Shown here one piece after another: positions 21,263 through 35,335 of a stretch of 64,000 bases of DNA. A program made the position numbers and the translations under genes. The notes under the pieces were generated by a model, which had not been told where the DNA came from, made no database searches, and saw nothing but the letters and a program-made list of their open reading frames with translations. This DNA comes from Bifidobacterium asteroides (GTDB taxonomy: Bacteria; Actinomycetota; Actinomycetes; Actinomycetales; Bifidobacteriaceae): contig NZ_QGLK01000001.1 in NCBI RefSeq assembly GCF_003202755.1, positions 1 to 64,000 of the forward strand, read 5' to 3'. Position 1 is the first letter of the stretch; the number at the start of each line of letters is the position of its first letter.

Positions 21263-24250
21263 TCAGGCCGTCGGCCCTTGGTCAGAGCTGTTTTCGGATG
21301 GCGTGGACTCCATGCTGGCCGGATCCTGAGCGCGGGTCTGCCGGGCGTCGTCTGCCAGATCGCTCAGGGTGCCCACGTTGACAGCGCTGCGCCGTGCCTT
21401 GAACCTTCTGAAGGCCAGGTACTCCAGGGCCAGGAAGATTAGGGCCAGCACAACCAGTGCCACATAGAGGGCAATCTGCCAGGCCGGGGTCTGCACCTTG
21501 GGGTCACCGTTGGCGTACTTGTATCCGTGCACGACTGTGTAGAGGATGTTATGGCTGGCCTGGCGCATGGCCTTGACCGAAGTGGCGCTCTTGTCCTTGA
21601 CGTGGTTGGTCACGTCTGTGGTAGCCAGCATGGCATCGTTCCCGTTGCGGATCAGTTGATCGGCGTTCTGATAACCATAGACGCCGAAGTAGTCGGTCAG
21701 CACCATTCCGCGGAATCCCCATTCGCCGCGCAGCACATCCTTCATCAACGGTGCATAGGCTCCGGCATAGGTGGTTCCGATGTAGTTGAGTGAGCTCATT
21801 GCAGCCTGAGCGCCGCCTTTAACCACAGCCGTTTGGAAGGGCTTCAGGTAGATCTCACGAATGGTTTGTTCATTGATCCAGGTAGCTAGCATGTTGAGGC
21901 GGTTGGTCTCCTGCTCGTTTAGAGCGAAGTGCTTCATGAAGGAATAGACACCCTTGGATTTGGCTCCTGCGACCTCGTTGGAACCTAAGACAGCGTTGAT
22001 TTGCGGGTCTTCTGAGAAATATTCGAAATTTCTGCCGGCAAAAGCGCTGCGATGGATGTTGAAAGCGGGTGCATACCAGCCGGAAACATCCATGTCATGG
22101 GCCATAGTGCCAATCATCTTGCCATATTCAGATGCCAGATCTGGATTCCAGGTACAGGCCATGGAAGTTGAAGATGGGAAGCCAAGAGAGCCGACCTTAG
22201 TGAAGTTGTTGTTCAGCGCAGCAGGTCCGTCGGCATCAGTTAGCTCGATCTTGCCGATGCCTTTGACTGGTTGTGTCCCATACCCGCTCATAGCGATCAG
22301 GTTATCCATGTCCTTGACGCTGAGCTGGTCCAATAGCTTTTCCCACATGGGGTCGTCATAGGACTTGTTGCGCAGCTGATAAAGCCTGATGCCATTGCGG
22401 GCTCCCATTGTGGGCATTGCGTCATCGGCCTTATCTAGCTTCTTGGGATGATAGTTGTCATTATTCAGGAACCTGGCCTTTGCTTGCTCAGGCATGTCTG
22501 TGCTCTTCGGCGCTGCTGTGGCTTCTGCATAATTGGCAAAATGACCAGCGCGCGACAGGTAAATCACGTTGCCTTTCAAGTCGCCGAAATGATTAGTTGC
22601 CGCGACCTTATCGACTGAACGTGGATTACTCTGGTTGTAGATGACGGATTTATTGATTGTGATAGTGTCCGACATAATTGGCCGGTGGGAATCAGAGCGT
22701 ATCGAGATTTCGTAGTTCCCCTGATCAAGTACGTAGGCCCTCTCCTGGTTGGCATCATAAGAGGCCATATCCTCATCCTTGAAGGAGATAGGAATGGTCT
22801 GACTCTCTCCAGGCTTTAGGACCTTGGTCTTTTTGAAAGAGATCAGGTTTGCGCTTGCTTTCTCGATGCCGCCATCGGTGTATGGCGGATCGAAGTAGAC
22901 TTCGACTGCGTCACGGCCGCTCGTCGCACCTTCGTTGGTTACTGTCACATCGAAAGAGATTTTCCCATTGTCATGTTTGATGGGGCTCATATGCTGAGTG
23001 AAGCTTGTGTACGACAAGCCATATCCGAAGGGGTACTGGACCATCTGGTCGTAGTTGATCAGGCCCTCTTTGGCAGCTGTTTCCCAGAACCTGTACCCGA
23101 CATAGATGCCCTCGTTGTAGTTGACGAAAGTGGGAGTAACGGTCTGCGGTTTGCCAGTGAACCCGGTGTAGGTAGCCTGGTGGTCATCCATGTTGGTATA
23201 TGTGAATGAACCGAAATTATGATAAGTCGGTGTTGCGCTTAGATCACGCACGAAAGTGTCAGAGGTTCTTCCCGAAGGGTTGGTTGTGCCCTTGATTACT
23301 TCACCCAAAGCGGTGAATCCAGCTTGCCCTGGGGGCGGGCACCAGAGGACGGACTTGATCTGGGGATATTGACCCACAAAGTTCAGGTTGAACGCATTAG
23401 CGCCGTTGTAGACCAGAACGACTTTGTTAAAAGTGCCAGTAACCTTGGCGATCATGTCCTGCTCGGGCTTGGACAACTCCAAGAAGCTCTGACCATTTTT
23501 GAAATCTGGTGCAGATTTATCGTTGTCATGGTAAGTGATGCCCTTGGCTTTCATGTTGATCGGAAGATCGGCACCTTCCCCACCGACTCTGCCAATGACC
23601 ACGATGGCAGTATCAGAGAAGTGCGCTGCATCGTCTATGAGCTTCTTGGTGTATTTTGTAGCGTCTGGTTCCGGCAGTGTCCAATCTTGGGCGAACATGC
23701 CTACTGTTGGTCGGTCGGCACGGTAGTGCCTGTAGAAATCGGACAGTTCGGTGTTAGTCTTCAAGCCTGACTGGTGAAGACCGTCAAGCAGGCTGGTGGT
23801 GGGATTATCAGCCGACATGGATCCTGAGCCTGTGCCGCCATAGACGGGGTTGGTCGAGGCCCAGCCGAAGACGTTGACCTTCTGTTCTTCTAGAGGTAAC
23901 GCATGATCGGTGTTCTGCAGCAGGGTGATCGACTCACGTTGGATATTCTTGGCCAAATTCCTGGCCGCGGTCACCGTTGCGGGCTGGAGCTCATGTTTGC
24001 TAGTGGACTTGGTGATCAGGTTGGATAAGGGTCCCAGAAGCATGGTCGTCAGAGCTACGACGACGGCCACAAAGGTTACCAGCCAGGACTGGGAGTGGAT
24101 CATCTTCCGGTTGGCTACGTTTTTGACGGTGTGCTTGTTCACCGTGATTGTAATCAGCAGTGCCAGTATCAGAAAGACGCCAATGACCGTCAACTGCGGA
24201 ATCAGCGACTTGAGTACGGCGACCACATCGCTCAGATTAATATTGAGCAT
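21263..24250 (-). CDS. Membrane-anchored, circularly permuted GH3 glycoside hydrolase
   Basis: This 995-residue protein has two N-terminal membrane segments (about 21-37 and 56-73) and one near the C-terminus (about 924-947). The domain order is inverted relative to normal GH3 enzymes. The alpha/beta sandwich comes first (SITLLQN at 107-113, GSGSMS near 141-146) and then the YPFGYGLSYTSF motif and the fibronectin-like domain. The catalytic barrel is last (TDADGPAALN, KHFALNEQE, and nucleophile D853 in GMVLTDYFGV). Permuted GH3 enzymes are known from rumen bacteria; the tethering at both ends is the odd part. By topology the catalytic part is probably outside the cell. ATG 24250 follows AGAGGGAAG. 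Codon use in the middle is more AT-rich than in its neighbours. Confidence 0.88.
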   Translation of the reverse strand: MLNINLSDVVAVLKSLIPQLTVIGVFLILALLITITVNKHTVKNVANRKMIHSQSWLVTFVAVVVALTTMLLGPLSNLITKSTSKHELQPATVTAARNLAKNIQRESITLLQNTDHALPLEEQKVNVFGWASTNPVYGGTGSGSMSADNPTTSLLDGLHQSGLKTNTELSDFYRHYRADRPTVGMFAQDWTLPEPDATKYTKKLIDDAAHFSDTAIVVIGRVGGEGADLPINMKAKGITYHDNDKSAPDFKNGQSFLELSKPEQDMIAKVTGTFNKVVLVYNGANAFNLNFVGQYPQIKSVLWCPPPGQAGFTALGEVIKGTTNPSGRTSDTFVRDLSATPTYHNFGSFTYTNMDDHQATYTGFTGKPQTVTPTFVNYNEGIYVGYRFWETAAKEGLINYDQMVQYPFGYGLSYTSFTQHMSPIKHDNGKISFDVTVTNEGATSGRDAVEVYFDPPYTDGGIEKASANLISFKKTKVLKPGESQTIPISFKDEDMASYDANQERAYVLDQGNYEISIRSDSHRPIMSDTITINKSVIYNQSNPRSVDKVAATNHFGDLKGNVIYLSRAGHFANYAEATAAPKSTDMPEQAKARFLNNDNYHPKKLDKADDAMPTMGARNGIRLYQLRNKSYDDPMWEKLLDQLSVKDMDNLIAMSGYGTQPVKGIGKIELTDADGPAALNNNFTKVGSLGFPSSTSMACTWNPDLASEYGKMIGTMAHDMDVSGWYAPAFNIHRSAFAGRNFEYFSEDPQINAVLGSNEVAGAKSKGVYSFMKHFALNEQETNRLNMLATWINEQTIREIYLKPFQTAVVKGGAQAAMSSLNYIGTTYAGAYAPLMKDVLRGEWGFRGMVLTDYFGVYGYQNADQLIRNGNDAMLATTDVTNHVKDKSATSVKAMRQASHNILYTVVHGYKYANGDPKVQTPAWQIALYVALVVLALIFLALEYLAFRRFKARRSAVNVGTLSDLADDARQTRAQDPASMESTPSENSSDQGPTA

Positions 24251-24753
24251 GTTCGCTACTTCCCTCTGTTCTCTGCCGAAGCTTCACCCGGTCACGACTA
24301 TGGACCGGTCACGAAGTAGACGGAGCATTTGAACTGTGATCCGTCTCCAGGGTGGGCGAGCGACCTTCAGCTGCATCGACACGCCTTTATGCCACGGTTT
24401 CAGTTAAACATTTATGACCTGTTTCTGTGGCTGCACATGCGCGAATTGCCGAATTTGCCGCATAACTTGAATCGATTTATGACCTGTATCGGTGTATGTG
24501 GTGAAGACCTTTCCTTGTTTGGTTCGGCTTGGCAGGGCACGTGTGAAGCAGTTTTCTTTTGCAGCGAACGACCAAACTGCCGGGACGGAGTCGTCCTGGA
24601 CTGCGATGATGACGGACAACTCTTAAAGAAACGGGTTCTACCGCAATTGAATGTTCCCGGTTCTATACCTCTGGGGAGGGGGTGCCAGTGCGGTCATAAG
24701 GCAAGATATACAAGATATAAAGGTACAGATACAAATGCGGATAAAATAACTCT
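24251..24753. promoter_or_regulatory. Divergent control region of the GH3 and hydrolase genes, with two direct-repeat pairs
   Basis: This 500-nt gap separates divergent genes and is AT-richer than its flanks. CCGGTCACGA occurs at 24298-24307 and again at 24315-24324 (17-nt period), close to the GH3 start. ATTTATGACCTGT occurs at 24410-24422 and 24475-24487 (65 nt apart). These are candidate regulator-binding sites; no regulator is evident next to them. The last 60 nt before the hydrolase gene are strongly AT-rich and lack a good ribosome-binding site. Confidence 0.45.
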
Positions 24754-25671
24754 ATGACTAGTCGTGCCGACATGGTTCACAGCCGTTCTCGCCTATATAG
24801 GACGCAAATCAATGGCACGCGTTTGGTTTTCTCAATGAATCCAGCCCCTCGCCGTGCCCCTATTATCCTTTACCTCCATGGTGGTCCGGGCGATGCCTGC
24901 ATTCCGCTGACCATGCGCTACAACGCGGCCTTGGAGCGTGATTTCCGCTTCATCAATCTGGATCAGCGAGGCAGCGGACTGTCCTACCATCCTTTCGCGC
25001 CTGACGAGGTGGTGACCATTGATTCGATGGTCGAAGATATTCACCAGTTCGTGCTAGAGCTTCTTCGAACCTACCGACAGGATTCCCTTATCATCGTCGG
25101 CCATTCCTGGGGGAGCGTCCTAGGGCTGGAGATGGTGAAGTGGTATCCCTCTCTTATTCGCTGCTATATCGGCCTTGGACAGGTTGTCAGCATGCGCGCC
25201 GCTCTTCGGCTCAGACGGCATTGGGGGCAACAGAATTTGGGTCCCCGGCTCGGTTCGGTCGTCAGCAGGGAGAGCGGAGCTGCTGACATGGTGCTGATGA
25301 TCAATGAGCTGCTGTCTCGTGGAGGGGCTGCCATGCTGTTCGAGTCCCTGGGGCGGATCATGACCTACGTGCGCTCGCCTTACTACAACTGGTCGCGTCT
25401 GCTCAACCACGCCAAGGGGGTAGCTCAATCTCGCGCTCGATTGGACGCAGAGCTGGAGCAGGTCGATTTCAGCGGGCAGACCTCCTTCGGGGCGCCGGTA
25501 TATTTCATCAGTGGCAAGTATGACCGTCATCTGCCGGGCAGTCTGGTTGAGCGGTTTGCAGATGGGTTAAAGAGCCCGCATCGGTTTATCCGCTTTAACC
25601 GGTCCGGGCACTGCCCACAATGGGATGAGCCAGAACGCTTCGCGGCAACGGTTAAAGCCATCTGCCTGTAG
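24754..25671 (+). CDS. Alpha/beta hydrolase (proline iminopeptidase-like)
   Basis: This 305-residue alpha/beta-hydrolase shows the oxyanion motif HGGPGD at 42-47, QRGSGLS at 71-77, the nucleophile S118 in GHSWGS, and a probable triad completed by D257 (SGKYDRH) and H286 (SGHCPQWDEP). The HGGPG motif and DQRGSG resemble proline iminopeptidases, but epoxide hydrolases and esterases share this fold, so substrate is open. It has no signal peptide. It stands alone between the GH3 gene and the rRNA operon. ATG 24754 has no strong Shine-Dalgarno sequence; a leaderless or weakly translated mRNA is possible. Confidence 0.85.
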   Translation: MTSRADMVHSRSRLYRTQINGTRLVFSMNPAPRRAPIILYLHGGPGDACIPLTMRYNAALERDFRFINLDQRGSGLSYHPFAPDEVVTIDSMVEDIHQFVLELLRTYRQDSLIIVGHSWGSVLGLEMVKWYPSLIRCYIGLGQVVSMRAALRLRRHWGQQNLGPRLGSVVSRESGAADMVLMINELLSRGGAAMLFESLGRIMTYVRSPYYNWSRLLNHAKGVAQSRARLDAELEQVDFSGQTSFGAPVYFISGKYDRHLPGSLVERFADGLKSPHRFIRFNRSGHCPQWDEPERFAATVKAICL

Positions 25672-26197
25672 CGCATGATTAATGAAGGAACAGCTACCTC
25701 ACCATTCGGGCTCATCCGCATGGTGGAAATACATCCTGCAAGGTACTAAATCTACTAATATAAGTCATTGAAGATATTGGTTTGAGCCTCGCTGAAGAGT
25801 GTGCGGGGTTCCTGGATAGACGAAGGTCGATGAAACGGGGTCTATGTCGATGAAAATCGACACGCCGTAGAATCCCCGGAATCATTGGGATCCTCCGATA
25901 TCTTTCTATGCCAATTTGCAGGACGACCTAAGTTCGTGTAAGTTTACTTCTTGCTGCCCGGCAGTGATGAGAACTCTTCGGAGGGCTTGGAACTGTTGGT
26001 GTGGTGGTGGTTTGAGAACTCAAGAGCGTGTTTGTGCTACTTATAGCTTTTTGATTGCCAGTCCGATGCCTTCCTCTGTTGTGGGGTTTCGTGGGAGCGT
26101 GTAATTGGTGTCGGGGTTTTTCGTGGGTTGGTTTCCTCCTTATGGAAGCTGGCCCGTCAATTATTGATGTGGGCTGTTTCGGCCTTCTTCATGGTTT
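25672..26197 (+). promoter_or_regulatory. rRNA operon upstream and leader region
   Basis: There is no gene in this 525-nt stretch. It should contain the rrn promoter(s) and leader RNA. A TAGAAT at 25868-25873 could be a -10 box, but no good -35 box is at the right distance. GTCGATGAAA occurs at 25826-25835 and 25846-25855, exactly 20 nt apart (two helical turns), just upstream of that TAGAAT. The element TGGTGGTTTGAGAACT at about 26005-26020 recurs in the 16S-23S spacer (27945-27960) and looks like the antitermination/processing element of actinobacterial rrn leaders. Confidence 0.5.
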
Positions 26198-31199
<5,002 letters not shown>

Positions 31200-31218
31200 C
31201 CACCCCCTGGAGGGGTGG
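31200..31218 (+). other. 23S-5S spacer hairpin
   Basis: Perfect hairpin CCACCCC/GGGGTGG with a 5-nt loop right after the estimated 23S 3' end; probably a processing or stabilising structure in the 23S-5S spacer (31200-31366). No tRNA is in the spacer. Confidence 0.5.
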
Positions 31219-31366
31219 CGGCATCAACCCTTACTGCGGATACGACCTGCGGCAATATGCACGGACGGCCACAGGCGATCGAAGCACACGGAACACGCGT
31301 CCACCATCCGGTCCCCAAACCGCCAGGAAACCCCGACCCCCCACGGGATCGGAAGAATTGAAGATT

Positions 31367-31484
31367 CGCGGCGGTCATGGCCTGGGGGAGACGCCCGGTC
31401 CCATTCCGAACCCGGAAGCTAAGACCCAGCACGGCAATGGTACTGCACCCGGAAGAGTGTGGGAGAGTAGCACACCGCCGCCAC
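31367..31484 (+). rRNA. 5S ribosomal RNA
   Basis: About 118 nt with a GCGGCGGT/ACCGCCGC terminal stem, CCCATTCCGAACCCGGAAG in the conserved loop and GGGAGAGTAG near the 3' end. It is typical of actinobacterial 5S rRNA. Confidence 0.95.
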
Positions 31485-31493
31485 AACACATTG

Positions 31494-31534
31494 AAAGGCC
31501 TCGAGACGCATAAGCGCCCGAGGCCTTTTTTCTT
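31494..31534 (+). terminator. Intrinsic terminator of the rRNA operon
   Basis: A perfect 10-bp stem AAAGGCCTCG (31494-31503) / CGAGGCCTTT (31519-31528) is followed by a run of T residues. Confidence 0.92.
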
Positions 31535-31638
31535 AAAGAGATGAACTTCAAATTGGCTAGATTAAGCCGAACGGTATTACAGGCGGACCTGGCCTAGGAG
31601 ACCTTGACTCCTGTACAGGTAAACTCTGATCTACGTTC

Positions 31639-32673
31639 TTAGACAGAGGGAGCTGGAACATTCTTGACTGGCAGGCTATAACTTTTGCTAACCCCATAAG
31701 GGTCGCGGCCGGCCTTTGCCTCTTTCATCTGCAGGCAGAGATTGGAAGCGGCCTGCTCACCCATTGCTTTAGGATCCTGTTCAAGCAGGTAGATACCGTT
31801 TTCCACGTATTGTGACCAGTCCCAGTCGTCGAAACTTACCAGGCCCAAGTCTCTAGGGAAAACGAGTCCGAGTTCCCGGAGAGAGGCGAGTGTTTCGAAG
31901 AGGAGCGGGCCCATCAAAGAAACCAGGAGAGTCTTGCCGGTGCTGCCATCCTCTGCCATGTCGGCGATTTCTTTCCTGATTTGTTTGGACAACCATGATC
32001 CGTCATGATCACCCATCTCTATTCTGACATATTTCTTCTTCAAGGCTTGGGATGCCCGTTCAAACCCTTCTGCGCGTATGGTCTGGGCGGATACCTGGCT
32101 CAGCACTCGGCTCAGAACTACTACTTTCCGATAGGGTCCGGACAAGAGCTTGGAACCAAGGGAGAAGCATGAGTCAAAATTGTCGCTGGCTACCTGGCTG
32201 ATCTGGTGGGGTTGATCCCCGGTTAGTCTGTCAACCATGACCAGGGGTAGATGAGCAGTTGAAATAGACTTGTAGGCTTCAAAATAGCAGGCATTAGGCT
32301 GGATAATCAAACCGTCTACTTGCTGGGATAGCAGTCTCTCAATTTCATCCTTTTCCTGGTCGACTGAATTGTTGGAGTTCATCAGCATGATGTCGTAACC
32401 GGAAGGCTGCAGGACGTTGTAGATTCCCTTGAAAAGAAGCGAGGAGAAAACATTGGAGATATCACCGACGATAACGCCGACGATCATGCTCTGTCCTCGT
32501 CTTAGCTGCCTTGCCGAAGCCCGGGGCGTGTAATCGAGCCGATTCACTGTTGCCTGGATGCGTAGTCTGGTGGCAGGACTCATCTTCCGGTAGTTGCCGT
32601 TGATGAAACGCGAAACAGTGGTGACTGAGACTCCGGCCTCACGAGCAATATCCGCTATCGTCGCCTTACTCAT
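31639..32673 (-). CDS. LacI-family transcriptional regulator (gluconate unit)
   Basis: This 344-residue regulator has an N-terminal helix-turn-helix (ATIADIAREAGVSVTTVSRFI, about residues 4-24), a hinge helix (PRASARQLRRGQ) and a periplasmic-binding-protein-like sensor domain. ATG 32673 is preceded by AGGAGG with about 5-nt spacing; the upstream in-frame extension lacks such a site. It is divergent from the dehydrogenase and GntP genes. Two palindromes between them match LacI-type operators, so it probably represses that unit and perhaps itself. The ligand is likely gluconate or a keto-gluconate, by context only. Confidence 0.92.
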   Translation of the reverse strand: MSKATIADIAREAGVSVTTVSRFINGNYRKMSPATRLRIQATVNRLDYTPRASARQLRRGQSMIVGVIVGDISNVFSSLLFKGIYNVLQPSGYDIMLMNSNNSVDQEKDEIERLLSQQVDGLIIQPNACYFEAYKSISTAHLPLVMVDRLTGDQPHQISQVASDNFDSCFSLGSKLLSGPYRKVVVLSRVLSQVSAQTIRAEGFERASQALKKKYVRIEMGDHDGSWLSKQIRKEIADMAEDGSTGKTLLVSLMGPLLFETLASLRELGLVFPRDLGLVSFDDWDWSQYVENGIYLLEQDPKAMGEQAASNLCLQMKEAKAGRDPYGVSKSYSLPVKNVPAPSV

Positions 32674-32814
32674 GCATCCTCCTGAGATTCGCGCCCTTAT
32701 CCAGCCTTGTATACGTAGCGGGGGCACTGGTCCTTATTCGTTTTACCTCACTATGTAGCCCGGGTTTTGGATTACTCCGACAATGTGACTAGAGAGGTTA
32801 CGGAGCGGACCGGA

Positions 32815-32843
32815 TTGACATAATGGGGCAAACCATGTATACC
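32815..32843 (+). promoter_or_regulatory. Promoter of the dehydrogenase-gntP unit
   Basis: Perfect -35 TTGACA at 32815-32820, 17-nt spacer, and TATACC at 32838-32843 preceded by TG (extended -10). The predicted start near 32850 falls inside the first operator. Confidence 0.85.
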
Positions 32844-32846
32844 TAA

Positions 32847-32862
32847 GGTTAATCGATAAACC
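32847..32862. promoter_or_regulatory. LacI-type operator O1
   Basis: GGTTAATCGATAAACC is a 16-bp near-perfect palindrome centred on CG, as LacI-family sites are. It overlaps the predicted transcription start, where bound repressor would block RNA polymerase. Confidence 0.82.
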
Positions 32863-32890
32863 TCATAAAACGTTGCCGTTTTCAATGCAA

Positions 32891-32906
32891 GTGATATCGA
32901 TAAACC
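32891..32906. promoter_or_regulatory. LacI-type operator O2
   Basis: GTGATATCGATAAACC shares the half-site TCGATAAACC with O1. Its centre is 44 bp from the centre of O1, close to four helical turns, which would suit bridging by a repressor tetramer or two dimers. Confidence 0.72.
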
Positions 32907-32994
32907 AATAAAAAACACTGAGGCCTTAACCAACGCAGCGGAGGTAAGCGCTACCAAGACAAGGTGCTAAGTGTTCAGCGAAAGGATGTTGTCG

Positions 32995-33774
32995 ATGGTG
33001 GACGATGATTTCTCGTTACAGAGCTTCGCCCTGACAGGCAAGGTGGTCGTCATTACGGGCGGTGCTAGTGGCCTGGGTGAGTACTATACACAGGCTGTGA
33101 CCCAGGTTGGAGCCGATGTCATGGTCGTTTCGAGCACGGAGAAAAACTGGGACAAGATCAGGGAATTCGTCCAGGCCCAGGGGCGTCGTCTGGTCCTCCT
33201 GAAGCAGGACATTACGCAGGAGGGCGCCGCCGATAAGGTGGTGGAGACGGCGATGAAGGAGTTCGGCAGGATCGATGTCCTTATCAACAATGCCGGTATG
33301 CAGCGTCGCCACCCATTAGATGAGTTCCCCGACGAGGATTGGCGGGCCGTCATTGACCTCAACTTGAACGCCCTGTACTACCTGTCACATGCGGTGGCCA
33401 AGGTGATGATGAAGCAGCGTTCAGGCAAGATTATCAATATCGGTTCGATGCAGTCTTACCGAGCGGGGAAATATATCTTCCCCTACGCCGCCAGCAAGCA
33501 TGCGGTCATGGGGCTTACGCGGGCTTATGCAGATGCCTTGGCACCCTACAACGTTCAGGTCAACGGAATAGCTCCGGGCTATATTGACACTCCCATGACC
33601 AAAGCCCTCCAGGAAGACCCTGTTCGCAGCGTAGAGATCAGGGATCATATTCCCGCAGGGCGCTGGGGACAGCCCTCGGAACTCAAGGGTGCCATGGTCT
33701 TCCTCTGCTCCAAGGCTTCAGACTACATGACCGGAGTCATGATACCTGTAGACGGCGGTTACCTTCTGCGTTAA
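32995..33774 (+). CDS. SDR dehydrogenase (KduD / gluconate 5-dehydrogenase-like)
   Basis: This 259-residue short-chain dehydrogenase has the nucleotide-binding TGGASGLGE near the N-terminus, NNAG, catalytic serine in IGSMQS, YAASK (Tyr and Lys) and PGYIDTPMTKAL. The closest family pattern is the gluconate 5-dehydrogenase / 2-deoxygluconate dehydrogenase group, which interconverts gluconate and keto-gluconates. ATG 32995 is chosen because AAAGGA lies 8 nt before it; the frame is open from GTG 32971. It is followed by gntP, which supports a gluconate-type substrate. Confidence 0.87.
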   Translation: MVDDDFSLQSFALTGKVVVITGGASGLGEYYTQAVTQVGADVMVVSSTEKNWDKIREFVQAQGRRLVLLKQDITQEGAADKVVETAMKEFGRIDVLINNAGMQRRHPLDEFPDEDWRAVIDLNLNALYYLSHAVAKVMMKQRSGKIINIGSMQSYRAGKYIFPYAASKHAVMGLTRAYADALAPYNVQVNGIAPGYIDTPMTKALQEDPVRSVEIRDHIPAGRWGQPSELKGAMVFLCSKASDYMTGVMIPVDGGYLLR

Positions 33775-33898
33775 TTGCAATGCCATATCCTCGGCTCAAG
33801 CTGTCGGCCGGGGTGTCGGCTCTTCTCTTCATCCTCCGATCGATGTAGATCGGGAATTCTGAGCATGATATCTGAAACCACTCACAAAAGAGGATCCA

Positions 33899-35233
33899 AT
33901 GAAGCTTCTCATAGTTGCCTGCGCCGTAGCAGTGCTTATATTCCTTATAGTCAAGGTCAAGCTCAACACCTTCGTCTCCCTGATCATCACATCCATATTG
34001 GCAGCTCTGGTTCTGCAGATTCCTCCGGATAAGATTCCTACTACCATTGAGAATGGTATCGGGGGTCAATTAGGTCATCTTGCCATCATCTTTGGATTCG
34101 GCTCTATGCTGGGCAAACTCGTCTCTGACTCCGGCGGCGGCCATCGCATAGCTATGACTCTGATCAGACATTTTGGGCGCAAACGCATCCAGATAGCCGT
34201 GGTGCTGGCATCCTTCGTAATCGGACTGGCGCTCTTCTTCGAGGTGGGTTTGGTGGTTCTTCTGCCAATTATCTTCGTCATCGCGCGGGAATTGGACATG
34301 CCACTCATGTATCTGGGTATTCCCATGGCAGCCACTCTGAATGTGACTCACGCATTCCTGCCACCTCACCCTGCGCCCACGGCCATCACCGCGACTCTAG
34401 GCGCCAGTATGGGCCAGGTCCTGATCTACGGCATTATTGTTTCCATTCCCACGATCATCGTTGCCGGCCCCCTTTTCAACTCCTTCCTCCACCGTGTTTG
34501 CCCATCGATGTACCACGAAAACATTGATGTAGCCGTCTTGGGCGACTTCAAGGAGTTCGAAGAGAAGGACACGCCCGGATTCTGGATCAGCGTTTTGACC
34601 TCCATGATGCCGGTCGTTCTGATCGCGGTGGCCACGATCTGTTCCTTCATTCTGCCCAAGGGCGCACTTGTCACCAAGGTCATCGAGTTCATCGGCGCCC
34701 CTGACATCGCCATGTTGCTCTCTTTGATCTTTGCAGTGTGGTCCATGGGATATGCCCGAGGCAAGAAAATGCCTGAGATTGCCGGGTCCATGGCGGAATC
34801 GGTCAAGCAAATCGCCATGATGCTGCTCATCCTTGGTGGTGGTGGCGCTTTCAAGCAGGTTCTGGTGGATGGCGGCATCTCCGATTACATTTCCACCCTG
34901 TTCGCTCACATCAACATGCCGCCGCTGATCGCGGCCTGGCTGGTAGCAGCGGTTCTCCGGGTATGCTTGGGTTCCGCTACAGTGGCTTCGCTGACGGCCG
35001 CCGGTCTGGTTGCACCTCTGATGGCCATGTCTCCCGTCAATCCGGCCCTGATGGTTCTGGCTGTAGGGGCAGGGTCCGTCGTGGCCGATCACGTCAACGA
35101 CGCAGGCTTCTGGATGATCAAGGAGTACTTCGGACTCAGTCTGAAGGAGACATTCATGTCCTGGACCACGGTGACCACGGTTCTTTCTGTGACCGGCCTT
35201 GCTGCAGTCCTCCTGCTTTCGCTGGTGGTCTGA
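33899..35233 (+). CDS. gntP: GntP-family gluconate permease
   Basis: This 444-residue, roughly twelve-segment transporter has GntP features: GFGSMLGKLVSDSGGGHRIA, LFFEVGLVVLLPI, HAFLPPHPAPTA, GVAL-type central helices and GSATVASLTAAGL near the C-terminus. Family members import gluconate or related sugar acids with protons. An AGAGGATCC site lies just before ATG 33899. It is 124 nt after the dehydrogenase gene with only a small hairpin (CCGATC/GATCGG at about 33836-33853) between, so the two are likely co-transcribed and controlled by O1/O2. Confidence 0.94.
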   Translation: MKLLIVACAVAVLIFLIVKVKLNTFVSLIITSILAALVLQIPPDKIPTTIENGIGGQLGHLAIIFGFGSMLGKLVSDSGGGHRIAMTLIRHFGRKRIQIAVVLASFVIGLALFFEVGLVVLLPIIFVIARELDMPLMYLGIPMAATLNVTHAFLPPHPAPTAITATLGASMGQVLIYGIIVSIPTIIVAGPLFNSFLHRVCPSMYHENIDVAVLGDFKEFEEKDTPGFWISVLTSMMPVVLIAVATICSFILPKGALVTKVIEFIGAPDIAMLLSLIFAVWSMGYARGKKMPEIAGSMAESVKQIAMMLLILGGGGAFKQVLVDGGISDYISTLFAHINMPPLIAAWLVAAVLRVCLGSATVASLTAAGLVAPLMAMSPVNPALMVLAVGAGSVVADHVNDAGFWMIKEYFGLSLKETFMSWTTVTTVLSVTGLAAVLLLSLVV

Positions 35234-35276
35234 GGGACCTTGGGGAACGAGGTATAGTCTCCGCTAAAGAAATGGG

Positions 35277-35323
35277 GGAGGGACAACTCCTACGGCAAGT
35301 GATGCTGTAGGAGTTGTCCCTCC
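35277..35323. terminator. 17-bp perfect inverted repeat between convergent genes
   Basis: The arms at 35277-35293 and 35307-35323 are perfectly complementary with a 13-nt loop. It lies between the gntP stop and the stop of the convergent NTF2-like gene. There is no T-run on either side, so a bidirectional terminator is likely but not certain. Confidence 0.65.
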
Positions 35324-35335
35324 TCGAATTTGGGG

